Positions 16,419 to 25,466 of a stretch of DNA of 64,000 nt are shown here, one piece after another (within the stretch, counting starts at the first letter, position 1; each line of letters opens with the position of its first letter). The stretch is from Candidatus Acetatifactor stercoripullorum. Its GTDB lineage: Bacteria > Bacillota > Clostridia > Lachnospirales > Lachnospiraceae. The notes beneath the pieces are model-generated. The model ran no database searches. It had not been told where the DNA came from and saw only the letters and a list, made by a program, of their open reading frames with translations. Made by a program: the position numbers and the translations under genes. The DNA lies in the NCBI GenBank assembly GCA_019114005.1, contig DXGH01000012.1, forward strand, positions 1-64,000. The letters are read 5' to 3'.

Positions 16419-17570
16419 TTATGCCAAAGCCTCCGGCGCTTCTTCCAAAACAGCGCGGACAGAAATGCCGTTTACTTCAATATTGCCTCCAAGCTCAATC
16501 ACAAGGCATGGCCTGCCGTTAATCGTCCGGGTTTCAATCAAATCTGTGCGCTCCGGGTTTACTTTGATCACCACATCGGGGGTTTTCACCTCAAAGGAAC
16601 GGGAATTGATTACGTTATCAACCAAAAGGGCGGTCTGCCCGCCGGTGGTTTCGTCGAAATGCCGGTCAAATTCCTCCAGCTTTTCATTGGACACGCCGCT
16701 GCTTGCAAACAAGGTCTTTACCTCATTTTTATCAAGAACCAGGGGCTCTGGTTCTTCCTTGTGCTCCTGTGACATTTCGTTCAGCTTTTCGTGAATGTTT
16801 TTCACTGCCTCAATATCACAGGTTTCGCCCAGGGTTTCCTGAACCAGGGTCTGGAAGGTCTCCTTTTGTTCTCCGGCGGGAAGAGGAAGGGGACAGCCCA
16901 GAAGCTGTTCTACAAAGCTTTCTCTCAGCTCCTCGGAATTCCTGGAATAGTAAAGGGTGCTGTGCAGGTCTGCCCCTCTGTCGTTGAAGGCGGGGAAAAG
17001 GAAGCCGGTTTCAGGCATTCCCACCACCCAGTCCCGAATGCGGTTTTGAAAGGTGTTGTCTACGGCATTGTAGCTTAAGCCCGGCTTGGACAGATTTACG
17101 GGACAAATACATGCCAGTATGTATTCATATACCTCATCAGAGCCGTCCTCAAGCTCTATGCCGTCCAGGGTCTTGCCAGGTACATCGTACACGTCGTGGA
17201 TGATAAGAATCAGATAGTTGCCCACATATTCGTAAGATGCAATGATTTTATCGTAAAACTCCTCCAAAAGGGCCTCGTCCTTCAGCTTGCTGTCTCTCAG
17301 GCGAAGCAAAAATTCCTGTGTTCCCCCTTCGCTTTCGCTGTGGCGAGGAAAGTCCAGCGTGAGCAGATTTTTTCCCAGGGTTCCGGAAAGATTCTTTCTC
17401 AGAATTTCAAAATATTTAAACATCTCTTCCTCGGGCAATGCAAGAAAAGCTTGCTTTAATTCTGTTTTCTTGTTTTTTTCACCGTCCACATAGCAGCCGC
17501 AGATGCGGGTGATAGAACAATTCTTTTGCGTGAAAAGCTTCTTGATCTCGCTGATTTCCTGTTTTGTCAT
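16419..17570 (-). CDS. DUF4317 domain-containing protein
   Basis: A 383-residue, soluble, acidic protein that matches the DUF4317 family of Firmicutes; its function is not known. The N-terminus is MTKQEISEIKKLF followed by ITRICGCYVDGEKNKK, and the C-terminal part (VVIKVNPERTDLIETRTING and RPCLVIEL) looks like a small beta domain. The start at 17570 is supported by AGGAGGT a few bases upstream on the minus strand; a frame extending to 17651 is not. A hairpin (16407-16416 with 16422-16431) overlaps its stop codon but has no T-run. It is convergent with the tlpA-like gene. Confidence 0.85.
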   Translation of the reverse strand: MTKQEISEIKKLFTQKNCSITRICGCYVDGEKNKKTELKQAFLALPEEEMFKYFEILRKNLSGTLGKNLLTLDFPRHSESEGGTQEFLLRLRDSKLKDEALLEEFYDKIIASYEYVGNYLILIIHDVYDVPGKTLDGIELEDGSDEVYEYILACICPVNLSKPGLSYNAVDNTFQNRIRDWVVGMPETGFLFPAFNDRGADLHSTLYYSRNSEELRESFVEQLLGCPLPLPAGEQKETFQTLVQETLGETCDIEAVKNIHEKLNEMSQEHKEEPEPLVLDKNEVKTLFASSGVSNEKLEEFDRHFDETTGGQTALLVDNVINSRSFEVKTPDVVIKVNPERTDLIETRTINGRPCLVIELGGNIEVNGISVRAVLEEAPEALA

Positions 17571-17803
17571 ATGGTTACCTCCTGACCTGGCCCCCAAACG
17601 GGCCGGATACCCCTTAGTATAGCTCATTTTGGAAAGCCGCACAATTCCCAAAAGAAAAAATAATCTTCTCTGTCAGGTTATGAAAATTTTAGATTTGTTT
17701 AAGATTCCCTACATTGAATTTAAGAAAAGTAAGTACTATTATTAAAAGTAGAATAAATATTACCCGGAGAGTGGATACCGGAACAGAAAGAAGGAATGCT
17801 TGT

Positions 17804-18142
17804 ATGGATAATGCGCATACAATAGAAAAAATTCACAAATTTGCAGAAAAAAAGAAATCGGACAAGATTATCAAATTTCTAAGCTCTTCCGAGACGGAAG
17901 TAGTGGTGGCTGCACTGGAAGCGCTCAGCGAAATCCGGGATGAGGACAGCGTGAACAGTATCGCCGGAATGATTGATAATGCAGAGCCTCAGATTCGTAT
18001 GGAAGCGGCGAAGGCGTTGGGAAATCTGGGGACGGAATATGCCAAGACCTATCTGCAGCACAGAATGGCCGCAGAGCAGGATGAAGCTGTGAAGAAGGCC
18101 ATCATGGACGCTCTGCATAACATCGCGGCAAACAAAAAATAA
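17804..18142 (+). CDS. HEAT-repeat protein
   Basis: A 112-residue all-helical protein with about three HEAT-like repeats, for example VVVAALEALSEIRDEDSVNS, PQIRMEAAKALGNLGTEYAK and EAVKKAIMDALHNIA. Such small alpha-solenoids bind partner proteins or, in phycobilin lyases, cofactors; here the partner is unknown. ATG 17804 is taken because AAGAAGGA precedes it by about 10 bases, and the upstream frame (from 17714) lacks a site. No operon link: the next gene starts 313 bases downstream. Confidence 0.75.
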   Translation: MDNAHTIEKIHKFAEKKKSDKIIKFLSSSETEVVVAALEALSEIRDEDSVNSIAGMIDNAEPQIRMEAAKALGNLGTEYAKTYLQHRMAAEQDEAVKKAIMDALHNIAANKK

Positions 18143-18455
18143 TGGACTGCTGCAGACAAATGCCTTTGCTGTGGGCAAGGGGTTCTGCGCTGAAAATGAT
18201 TAAGGGGCTGATGAATTCTCCGGCATTATGGCTGAAGAAAGCATCAGCTTTTTTTGCCTGGAAGCTTCCGGAGTCAGAGACGGCAGAAAAGATTTTGACG
18301 ATATTTAGGAAAAGAAGCAGGACGGACACGTTTTATTGCTCCTTTTGCTGAAGCTGGGCGGATTTTGCGATGAATTGCAGTTGATGTTGCAAACAATATC
18401 AATTTATAATAGGAAGGTACGAAATTTAAGATTTTTAGGCATGGGAGGTAGTTTA
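18143..18455. other. Intergenic stretch without a supported gene
   Basis: Two short open frames (69 codons on +, 75 on -) occupy this space, but neither has a ribosome binding site or recognisable sequence. A weak hairpin GCTGA-TCAGC followed by seven T lies at about 18231-18256 and could end the HEAT gene transcript. Confidence 0.5.
18381..18410 (+). promoter_or_regulatory. Possible promoter of the Spo0A-like gene
   Basis: TTGATG (18381-18386) and TATAAT (18405-18410) with 18-base spacing, 45 bases before the start codon. Confidence 0.5.
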
Positions 18456-18977
18456 ATGGAACAGTTAAACATTACAACTACGAAGGATAATGAAAAAGTA
18501 TACAAAATCCTGGGAGACTTGATGAATGCGGACAAAGAGTTTCAAATCATGATTACCGTTCCCTCCACAAAAAGCAGCACGGCGCAGATTCAGACTTCAA
18601 AGACACAGAAGCAAAATGTAAATATACGGGACCTGGAACAGGATGTAACCAACATGATTCATGAGATCGGCGTACCTGCTCATATCAAAGGATATCAATA
18701 TCTGCGGGAAGCCATCATGATGTCGGTGGAGGACCCGGCCATGATCAGCTCCATAACCAAAATTCTCTATCCTACCATAGCAAAACGCTTTCAGACCACG
18801 CCTAGCCGGGTGGAGAGAGCTATCCGCCATGCCATTGAGGTGGCATGGAGCAGAGGAAGAATGGAAACTCTGGACGCACTGTTTGGATATACCATAGATA
18901 CAGGAAAAGGCAAACCCACAAATTCCGAGTTTATAGCACTGATAGCAGACAAAATCAGACTATCCTACCGCTCCTAA
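18456..18977 (+). CDS. Spo0A-type DNA-binding protein lacking a receiver domain
   Basis: A 173-residue protein. Residues from about 55 onward match the C-terminal effector domain of Spo0A, with [50 protein letters not shown] (recognition helix region) and [12 protein letters not shown]. The first about 50 residues are too short and lack the aspartates and lysine of a receiver domain, so it cannot be controlled by phosphorylation in the usual way. ATG 18456 follows GGGAGGTAG. It might compete with Spo0A at 0A boxes or act constitutively; that is inference. It is not the cell's main Spo0A, which has the receiver. Confidence 0.85.
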   Translation: MEQLNITTTKDNEKVYKILGDLMNADKEFQIMITVPSTKSSTAQIQTSKTQKQNVNIRDLEQDVTNMIHEIGVPAHIKGYQYLREAIMMSVEDPAMISSITKILYPTIAKRFQTTPSRVERAIRHAIEVAWSRGRMETLDALFGYTIDTGKGKPTNSEFIALIADKIRLSYRS

Positions 18978-19021
18978 AAATAAACAAACCCCTTTCCACC
19001 AAACAAAATATAGTGTATAAT

Positions 19022-19084
19022 GTATCCTATCGGAAGGAAAACAAGCGGATGCGAAGCATCCATTTGTTTTCCTCCGATAGGATA
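19022..19084. repeat. Long foldback hairpin
   Basis: A near-perfect inverted repeat: the arm beginning TATCCTATCGGA and continuing GGAAAACAA pairs with TTGTTTTCC and CCGATAGGATA, and the tip is GGATG-cgaa-GCATCC. There is no T-run. It directly precedes the two tandem units at 19086-19228. Confidence 0.8.
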
Positions 19085-19085
19085 A

Positions 19086-19228
19086 CGACAAAATCAAAAG
19101 CTGCGTAAGCAGCGCGCCGGTGCGAAGCGGCGGCGGATTTTGGAGTGCCGGGACGGGAAAGGCGACAAAATCAGAAGCTGCGCAAGCAGCGCGCCGATGC
19201 GAAGCGGCGGCGGATTTTGGAGTGCCGG
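19086..19228. repeat. Two tandem 66-bp palindromic units (period 77 bp)
   Basis: Unit 1 (19086-19151) and unit 2 (19163-19228) differ at about three positions and are separated by 11 bp. Each opens with ACAAAATC and ends with GATTTTG, complementary ends enclosing two inner hairpins: GCTGC-GCAGC and a GCCG/CGGC-rich one with a GCGAAGC turn. They look like a REP-type interspersed element. They lie between the Spo0A-like gene and glgA, ending 29 bp before the glgA start. Confidence 0.85.
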
Positions 19229-19257
19229 AAAGAAGCTATTTGTGCGGAGGGTTTGGA

Positions 19258-20703
19258 ATGAAGAAAATTCTTTTTGCTGCATCGGAGGGAGTTCCTTTCA
19301 TTAAGACGGGCGGTTTGGCCGACGTAGTTGGTTCCCTGCCAAAATATATAGATAAGGAGTATTTTGACGTCAGGGTCATTCTTCCCAAATATACCTGTAT
19401 GAAACAGGAAATGAAGGACAAACTGAGGTACGTCACAAATTTTTATCTGGATTTCAACTGGAAGAGCGTGTATGTAGGAATTTTTGAGGCCCAAGAGGAT
19501 GGCGTACACTATTACTTTATTGACAATGAAGGCTATTTTGGCGGATTCAAGCCCTATTGTGACGACGTCCGCTTTGAGATCGAAAAATTTGCCTTCTTTT
19601 CAAAGGCTGTGCTTTCCGTGCTTCCGGTTATCGGCTTCCAGCCTGATTTAATCCATTGTCACGACTGGCAGACGGGACTGATTCCTGTCTATTTGAAGGA
19701 ACGCTTCCACGACGGCGACTTTTTCCGTAACATAAAATCAGTAATCACCATACACAACCTGAAATTCCAGGGAAAATGGGATGTAAAGACAGTGCAGAGC
19801 ATCACGGGACTGCCTCCTTACTATTTCACCCCTGATAAGCTGGAGGCATACAAGGATGCGAACCTGTTAAAGGGAGGCATTGTTTTTGCGGATGCGGTGA
19901 CCACTGTGAGCAATACTTATGCGGAGGAGATCAAGACACCTTTTTATGGAGAGGGGCTGGACGGCCTTCTGCGTGCCAGAAGCAATTCTCTGAGAGGAAT
20001 TGTAAACGGCATAGATTATGACGCTTTTAATCCGGAGACGGATCCTTATATTGCAAGACAATACAATGCCGTGAATTTCCGAAAGGAAAAGGTAAAAAAC
20101 AAGAGAGCGCTTCAGGAGGAGCTTGGCTTAAAGCAGGACGACAAAAAGATGATGATCGGCCTGGTTTCCCGGCTTACGGATCAGAAGGGGCTTGATTTGA
20201 TTGCCTATGTGATGGATGAGCTGTGTCAGGACGATATTCAGTTTGTGGTTTTGGGAACGGGTGAGGAGCGCTATGAAAATATGTTCCGTCACTTTGACTG
20301 GAAGTACGGAGACAAGGTATCTGCCAATATTTATTATTCTGATCCATTGTCTCATAAGATTTATGCTTCTTGTGACGCCTTCCTGATGCCCTCCCTGTTT
20401 GAGCCCTGCGGCCTGAGCCAGTTGATGGCTCTTCGGTATGGCACCATTCCCATTGTGAGAGAAACAGGTGGACTAAAAGATACGGTGGAGCCGTATAATG
20501 AATATGAGAACACGGGAACGGGCTTCAGCTTTGTCAACTACAATGCCCATGAGATGCTGAACACCATACGCTATGCGGAACGGATTTATTATGACAGAAA
20601 GCGCGAATGGAATAAAATTGTGGACCGCGCAATGGCTGTAGATTTTTCCTGGACGGTGTCTGCGCGTAAGTATCAGGAAATGTACGACTGGCTGATAGGA
20701 TAA
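19258..20703 (+). CDS. glgA: Glycogen (starch) synthase, ADP-glucose type
   Basis: A GT5 glucosyltransferase of 481 residues that extends alpha-1,4-glucan from ADP-glucose. The N-terminal Rossmann domain begins MKKILFAASEGVPFIKTGGL, containing the KTGGL sugar-nucleotide motif. HCHDWQTGLIPVYLK, NGIDYDAFNPETD and the C-terminal MPSLFEPCGLSQLMALRYGT (family E-x7-E) are present. The ATG is preceded by CGGAGGG at proper distance, just after the palindromic repeats. No other glg genes are adjacent. A possible -10 (TATAAT, 19016-19021) lies upstream of the repeats, which would put them in the leader. Confidence 0.95.
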   Translation: MKKILFAASEGVPFIKTGGLADVVGSLPKYIDKEYFDVRVILPKYTCMKQEMKDKLRYVTNFYLDFNWKSVYVGIFEAQEDGVHYYFIDNEGYFGGFKPYCDDVRFEIEKFAFFSKAVLSVLPVIGFQPDLIHCHDWQTGLIPVYLKERFHDGDFFRNIKSVITIHNLKFQGKWDVKTVQSITGLPPYYFTPDKLEAYKDANLLKGGIVFADAVTTVSNTYAEEIKTPFYGEGLDGLLRARSNSLRGIVNGIDYDAFNPETDPYIARQYNAVNFRKEKVKNKRALQEELGLKQDDKKMMIGLVSRLTDQKGLDLIAYVMDELCQDDIQFVVLGTGEERYENMFRHFDWKYGDKVSANIYYSDPLSHKIYASCDAFLMPSLFEPCGLSQLMALRYGTIPIVRETGGLKDTVEPYNEYENTGTGFSFVNYNAHEMLNTIRYAERIYYDRKREWNKIVDRAMAVDFSWTVSARKYQEMYDWLIG

Positions 20704-20721
20704 AAGTGAGAAGTGTGAACT

Positions 20722-22383
20722 ATGAGTTACAACGGCGGCAGGAAAAATAACTTTGTAATGCAGGCGGGAATTCTGGCCGCTGCAGGAATCATAAGCAGGA
20801 TTATAGGGCTCCTTTACAGGAGCCCTTTGACGGAGGTCATCGGGGAGCTGGGGCTGGGATATTATCAGGCGGCATATGGATTTTACACCATTATTCTGCT
20901 GATTTCCTCCTACAGCATTCCCTCGGCTATCTCAAAGGTAATCGCCCAGAAGCTTGCGCTTCGGGAGTACCGCAATGCGCACAGGATTTTTCTGTGCTCT
21001 ATGGCATATGTATTGGTGGTTGGCGCCGCAGCCAGCCTGTTTTTGTTTTTTGGGGCCGGTATCTTTGTAGAAGAAGCGGCTATCCCTGTGCTGCGCACCT
21101 TTGCTCCCACTATTTTTGTTTATGGTATCCTGGGCGTGCTGCGGGGATATTTTCAGGCACATAAGAGCATGGCCCAGACCTCGGTGTCCCAGATTTTGGA
21201 ACAGATAGCCAACGCGGTGGTGAGTATAGGCGCGGCCTATCTTCTGATTAACGGTTTTATGGGGACGATGGAGGTTCCTGCAGATACGGAGGGACAGGTA
21301 AGGAGGGCCACCTATGGCGCTGTTGGCAGCGCTATGGGCACGGGAATGGGAGTGCTTGCAGCTCTTTTGTTTATGGCGGCCATTTATGGGCTGAACCGAA
21401 AAATCATAAAGCGCAGAATCAGGAACGACAGGCACAGACACGTAGATTCCTACGGAGCGATTTTAAAGACCATAACGGCTGTGGTAACGCCCTTTATTTT
21501 AAGCACTGCCGTGTACAATCTCAGCGGGACGGTGAATAACGCAGTGTACACGAAAATCCTTCCTGCAATGAAGGAGCTGGACACAGTGGTGCTATACTCC
21601 AACTGGGGTATTTTTTCCGGGCAGGCCATGACCATTTCCAATATTCCCATTGCCTTTGCCTCCGCTATGGCTGCGGCCATGATCCCTTCGGTGGCACAGC
21701 TGATGGCGGCGAAGGATATCCAGGGAGCCAGGCATAAAATCGGCGTGGCGGTGAAATCTACCATGTTGATTTCCATTCCGTCGGCGGTAGGGCTTTTTGT
21801 GCTTGCAAAGCCGGTGACCTATCTTTTGTTTCCAAGGTCCGAGGAGGTTGTAAATCTGGCGGCAAGACTGCTGATGACGCTGTCGCTGTCGGTTGTGTTT
21901 TATGCGCTTTCTACGTTAAACAGCTCCATTCTTCAGGGATTGGGAAGAGTGAATGCTCCCATTGTCAATGCCTCTATTGCACTGGTGCTGCAGACGGCAG
22001 CGGCCATCGCTCTGCTCTTTTACACAGATTTGGATTTGTACAGCATGGCCATCGCCAATACGGTCTATTCCGGAGCCATGTGTATCTTAAACCAGATTTC
22101 CGTGCGGAGAGCAGTGGGCTACAGACAGGAGCTGCTAAAAACCTTTGTGATCCCCTTGATTGCCTCCCTGTTTATGGGGGGGACAGCCTGGGGCGTCTAT
22201 GAGGGGCTGCTTGCGCTCACCGGCTCCATGCGGATTTCCGTGATTCCGGCTATTGGCATAGGGGCGTGTGTCTATTTTGTTCTTTTGATCGTGCTTCGGG
22301 GGGTTACGCAGAAGGAGCTTTTGGGCTTTCCCAAGGGATATCTTTTGGTGAAGGCGGCAAAGAAATGCCGCCTGTTAAAGTAA
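20722..22383 (+). CDS. SpoVB/MurJ-like polysaccharide flippase (MOP superfamily)
   Basis: A 553-residue protein with about 14 membrane helices of the MVF/PST transporter group that flips lipid-linked oligosaccharides. It begins NFVMQAGILAAAGIISRIIGLLYRSPL, quoted here only by its first and last blocks NFVMQAGIL and LLYRSPL, and has the conserved SYSIPSAISKVIAQ and QAHKSMAQTSVSQILEQ segments of the SpoVB branch. In spore formers SpoVB-like proteins serve cortex synthesis, while others serve exopolysaccharide; the sequence does not decide. It starts 18 bases after glgA and ends 4 bases before the convergent rqcH. Confidence 0.88.
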   Translation: MSYNGGRKNNFVMQAGILAAAGIISRIIGLLYRSPLTEVIGELGLGYYQAAYGFYTIILLISSYSIPSAISKVIAQKLALREYRNAHRIFLCSMAYVLVVGAAASLFLFFGAGIFVEEAAIPVLRTFAPTIFVYGILGVLRGYFQAHKSMAQTSVSQILEQIANAVVSIGAAYLLINGFMGTMEVPADTEGQVRRATYGAVGSAMGTGMGVLAALLFMAAIYGLNRKIIKRRIRNDRHRHVDSYGAILKTITAVVTPFILSTAVYNLSGTVNNAVYTKILPAMKELDTVVLYSNWGIFSGQAMTISNIPIAFASAMAAAMIPSVAQLMAAKDIQGARHKIGVAVKSTMLISIPSAVGLFVLAKPVTYLLFPRSEEVVNLAARLLMTLSLSVVFYALSTLNSSILQGLGRVNAPIVNASIALVLQTAAAIALLFYTDLDLYSMAIANTVYSGAMCILNQISVRRAVGYRQELLKTFVIPLIASLFMGGTAWGVYEGLLALTGSMRISVIPAIGIGACVYFVLLIVLRGVTQKELLGFPKGYLLVKAAKKCRLLK

Positions 22384-22387
22384 AAGA

Positions 22388-24136
22388 TCAGTCGTTTACC
22401 AAAGTCAGCGCTGAAATGTCGCATTCTGCCATAAGAGAATAATTGGTATAGTACACTACAAAGCCAGGCTTGGCTCCAGCCGGCTTTTTAATCTGCTTTT
22501 TTTGAACATAGTCAATTTCCACCTTGTCCTGTCCCCGTCCCTTGGAATAGTAGGCGGCCAGACTCCCAGCCTCCTCGAAGGTACGGTCAGGAAGCTCTTT
22601 TTCGCCCTCGGTCTTTACGATCACATGGGAGCCGGGAATTCCCTTTGCGTGAAACCACCAGTCGTTTCCAGAGGCAAACTGAAAGGTAAGCTGATCGTTC
22701 TGAAGATTATTTTTCCCCACATAAATATGAAAGCCGTCGCTGCTGATGTAGTGTAAGGGCCTGCTTGTGAGCTTTGCCTTTTTGGCGTTTCCTTTTTTGC
22801 GGATATAGCCGCTTTGGGCCAGCTCCTCTCTGATCTGGGCCAGATCAGCCTCGGAAAGGGCGATGTCGAGAGCCGTGCTGATGGATTCCAGATGGTCGAT
22901 CTGGGATTTGACCTCCCTTGTCAGCTCCGACAAAGCCTCATAGGTTCGCTTGAGCTTTCCATATTTTTCAAAATACTTTTTTGCATTTTCCGTGGCGGTG
23001 AGATTGGGGTCCAGGGGGATGGTAACTTTTTCGTTGGTATAGTAATTGACGGCCTCCAAAGATTTCGCCCCCGGTTTTGCGTCATAGCCGTAGGTATTTA
23101 AAAGCTCGCCCCAGATGCGGTAGGTATCTCTCTTTTGGGTATCCTGCATCTGCTTCAGCTGCAGGTCGTATTTTTTTATATTGCGTTCCAGCGCAGTCTG
23201 CACAATACGGCGGAGGTCTGCGGATTTCTGACGGATGCGTGTCAGCGTGTTTTTTTCCGCGTAATAGCTTTCCAGCAGAGCCGACATGGAAGGATACGCC
23301 ACAGTTTTGTCAGGCCCATGGGTGTACATGGAAAGGGGCAGGGCACCAAACTCTACCGGCTGAGAGCCGGTGTAAGCGATATTGGGCCCAAAGTCCTCCT
23401 CCCGGACAACGCGCACCATGTTTTCAAAGCGTTCAAAAAGCCGATGGTATGCGGCCTCGTCCAAGGCGGCGGTGGGAAGCTCGCCGTCAATATCAGCCTC
23501 ATAGCAAAGCTCCTGGGCGAGAATGGGGGAGATTCCGGTAAAGCTGCCGTAAAGGGCCTTGAACACAGGCTGGGGCTTTGCAGAAACAGCCTTCCAAAAG
23601 GTGTCATAATCTGTGGAAAGGGCGTCCAGCTTATCCTGGGTGTGGGCCACAAAATAGGGCTTTCCGGGAAGCACCTCCCGCACACTGCTGACAGCGGCGG
23701 AAATATGCTTGATGCTGTCAATGATCCTGCCGTCCTCATCGCAGAAAATGATATTGCTGTGCTTGCCCATAATCTCCACGATAAGGGTCTTTTTCCGCAG
23801 GTCTCCAAGCTCGTCCAAGTGCTCCACCGAAATCTGCACAATGCGCTCCAGTCCAGGCTGGGAGATGTGGGTAATGCGTCCGTTCTGCAGATGCTTGCGC
23901 AGAAGCATGCAGAAATTAGGGGCGGTCATGGGACTTTGCTTGTTGCTCTGGGTCAGATAAATCAAGGGCAGGGAAGCGTCGGCAGAAATGAAAAGCCGTT
24001 TCTGCCCGTTTCCTGTCTTTATGGTAAGGAGAAGCTCGTCGGCCTCCGGCTGGGCAATCTTATACAGCCGTCCGCCCAAAAGCTCCCGTTTCATTTCAGA
24101 AACTACGTTTGCAATAGTGATTCCGTCAAATGCCAT
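22388..24136 (-). CDS. rqcH: Rqc2/RqcH-type NFACT ribosome quality control protein
   Basis: A 582-residue protein that binds 50S subunits with stalled peptidyl-tRNA and adds C-terminal alanine tails, marking peptides for ClpXP. It has an NFACT-N domain starting MAFDGITIANVVSEMKRE, the long central coiled coil (about 270-430) and an NFACT-R domain with DGFHIYVGKNNLQNDQLTF, WWFHAKGIPGSHVI and QDKVEIDYVQKKQIKKP. Older annotations call it fibronectin-binding protein FbpA. On the minus strand AAGGAAA precedes the ATG. A -10-like TATACT lies at 24202-24207 (minus). Confidence 0.92.
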   Translation of the reverse strand: MAFDGITIANVVSEMKRELLGGRLYKIAQPEADELLLTIKTGNGQKRLFISADASLPLIYLTQSNKQSPMTAPNFCMLLRKHLQNGRITHISQPGLERIVQISVEHLDELGDLRKKTLIVEIMGKHSNIIFCDEDGRIIDSIKHISAAVSSVREVLPGKPYFVAHTQDKLDALSTDYDTFWKAVSAKPQPVFKALYGSFTGISPILAQELCYEADIDGELPTAALDEAAYHRLFERFENMVRVVREEDFGPNIAYTGSQPVEFGALPLSMYTHGPDKTVAYPSMSALLESYYAEKNTLTRIRQKSADLRRIVQTALERNIKKYDLQLKQMQDTQKRDTYRIWGELLNTYGYDAKPGAKSLEAVNYYTNEKVTIPLDPNLTATENAKKYFEKYGKLKRTYEALSELTREVKSQIDHLESISTALDIALSEADLAQIREELAQSGYIRKKGNAKKAKLTSRPLHYISSDGFHIYVGKNNLQNDQLTFQFASGNDWWFHAKGIPGSHVIVKTEGEKELPDRTFEEAGSLAAYYSKGRGQDKVEIDYVQKKQIKKPAGAKPGFVVYYTNYSLMAECDISALTLVND

Positions 24137-24241
24137 GAAAGATTTCCTTTCTTATATGATATGGAATTCCCAAAGGCTCTTGGGCCTTTAAAACATTCTA
24201 TAGTATAGCAGAAAATACACGGAAAAGAAAGCCCCTTACCC

Positions 24242-24270
24242 TTGACACTCAGAGTAACTTAATTTACAAT
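24242..24270 (+). promoter_or_regulatory. SigA-type promoter of the yicC-remA-gmk-rpoZ operon
   Basis: TTGACA (24242-24247), 17 bases, TACAAT (24265-24270), 50 bases upstream of the yicC-like ATG. Confidence 0.85.
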
Positions 24271-24319
24271 AAAGTGAAGTGTGCGGCAGTACAATGCCGC
24301 TGCCCGGATTGGAGCGCTT

Positions 24320-25198
24320 ATGATAAAAAGCATGACCGGCTTTGGCAGGTTTGAGACTGCAGGCAGGGACAGAAAGTTTACGGTGGAAATGAAATCCGTA
24401 AATCACCGTTATCTGGACGTAACCATCAAGATGCCGAAGAAGCTTAATTTTTTTGAAGCCGCTATTCGCAGCGAGCTGAAAAAATATATTTCCAGAGGAA
24501 AGGTAGATTTGTTCATCAGCTATGAGGACTTTTCGGGGAGCAGCGCAACCGTTTGCTATCACAGGGAGGTGGCTGAGGAATATTTAAGGTATCTGCGGCA
24601 GATGGCGCAGGACTTCGGGCTGGACGACGACATCAGAGTATCCATTTTGTCAAAATATCCCGAGGTTTTTACCATGGAGGAGCAGACCGAGGACGAGGAG
24701 GAGCTTTGGAAGGAACTGCAAAGGGCCATTGACGGCGCTGCCCAGATGTTTGTAAACGCCCGTGTGGAGGAAGGCGAGCGCCTGCGTCAGGATTTGCTTA
24801 AAAAGCTGGACGCTATGCAGGAGCTGGTGGATTTTGTTTCCAGGCGTTCTCCGCAGATCATAAGACAGTACCGGGAAAAGCTGGAGGAAAAGGTAAGGGA
24901 GCTTCTGGAGGACGTGTCTGTGGACGAGGACAGACTGCTCACGGAGGTGACTATTTTTGCGGACAAGGTGTGTGTGGACGAGGAGGTAGTGCGCCTGCGC
25001 AGCCACATTGAGACTACCAGAAACACTCTGCTGGAGGGCGGAAGCATTGGCCGGAAGCTGGATTTTATTGCACAGGAGATGAATAGAGAGGCCAATACCA
25101 TACTCTCAAAGGCCAACGATCTGGAGATTTCAAACTGCGCCATTGAGCTTAAGACAGAGATTGAAAAAATCCGGGAACAGATTCAGAATATAGAATAG
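24320..25198 (+). CDS. YicC/YloC family endoribonuclease
   Basis: A 292-residue protein beginning MIKSMTGFGRFE, the signature N-terminus of the YicC family, with VEMKSVNHRYLDVTIKMPK and a C-terminal DUF1732 portion (GRKLDFIAQEMNREANTILS, then KTEIEKIREQIQNIE). Family members are RNases that affect sRNA turnover (E. coli) and stationary phase survival. The start is the internal ATG at 24320 after GGAGCG, as the family motif begins there. First gene of a run with remA, gmk and rpoZ. Confidence 0.92.
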   Translation: MIKSMTGFGRFETAGRDRKFTVEMKSVNHRYLDVTIKMPKKLNFFEAAIRSELKKYISRGKVDLFISYEDFSGSSATVCYHREVAEEYLRYLRQMAQDFGLDDDIRVSILSKYPEVFTMEEQTEDEEELWKELQRAIDGAAQMFVNARVEEGERLRQDLLKKLDAMQELVDFVSRRSPQIIRQYREKLEEKVRELLEDVSVDEDRLLTEVTIFADKVCVDEEVVRLRSHIETTRNTLLEGGSIGRKLDFIAQEMNREANTILSKANDLEISNCAIELKTEIEKIREQIQNIE

Positions 25199-25205
25199 AG
25201 GGGCT

Positions 25206-25466
25206 ATGAACAGGCTAATTCATATCGGCTTTGGAAATATTGTAAATACGGAAAAAATCATTGCCATTGTAAGTCCTGATTCTGCGCCCATTAAGCGTCT
25301 GGTGCAGAAGGCCAGGGAGCTTGGAACGGCTGTGGACGCCACCCAGGGACGAAAGACAAAATCCGTACTGATTATGGAGGGCGGACAGCTTGTGCTTTCG
25401 GCGCTTTTGCCGGAAACCATTGCGGGCCGGGCCCAGTCTGGAGAGGACGAAGGGGAAGAAACATGA
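25206..25466 (+). CDS. remA: Extracellular matrix regulator RemA (DUF370)
   Basis: An 86-residue protein. MNRLIHIGFGNIVNTEKIIA and PIKRLVQKARELGTAVDATQ match RemA of B. subtilis, a ring-forming DNA-binding activator of biofilm matrix and osmoprotectant genes. The last dozen residues (GEDEGEET) are an acidic tail. It starts 7 bases after yicC and overlaps gmk by four bases (ATGA). Confidence 0.92.
   Translation: MNRLIHIGFGNIVNTEKIIAIVSPDSAPIKRLVQKARELGTAVDATQGRKTKSVLIMEGGQLVLSALLPETIAGRAQSGEDEGEET

Noticed and set aside
18142..18351. 69-codon frame after the HEAT gene
   Set aside because: No ribosome binding site, overlaps a hairpin and has unprotein-like composition.
23135..24208. 357-codon + strand frame opposite rqcH
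   Set aside because: It is the antisense of a well-conserved NFACT gene and has no family match or ribosome binding site.
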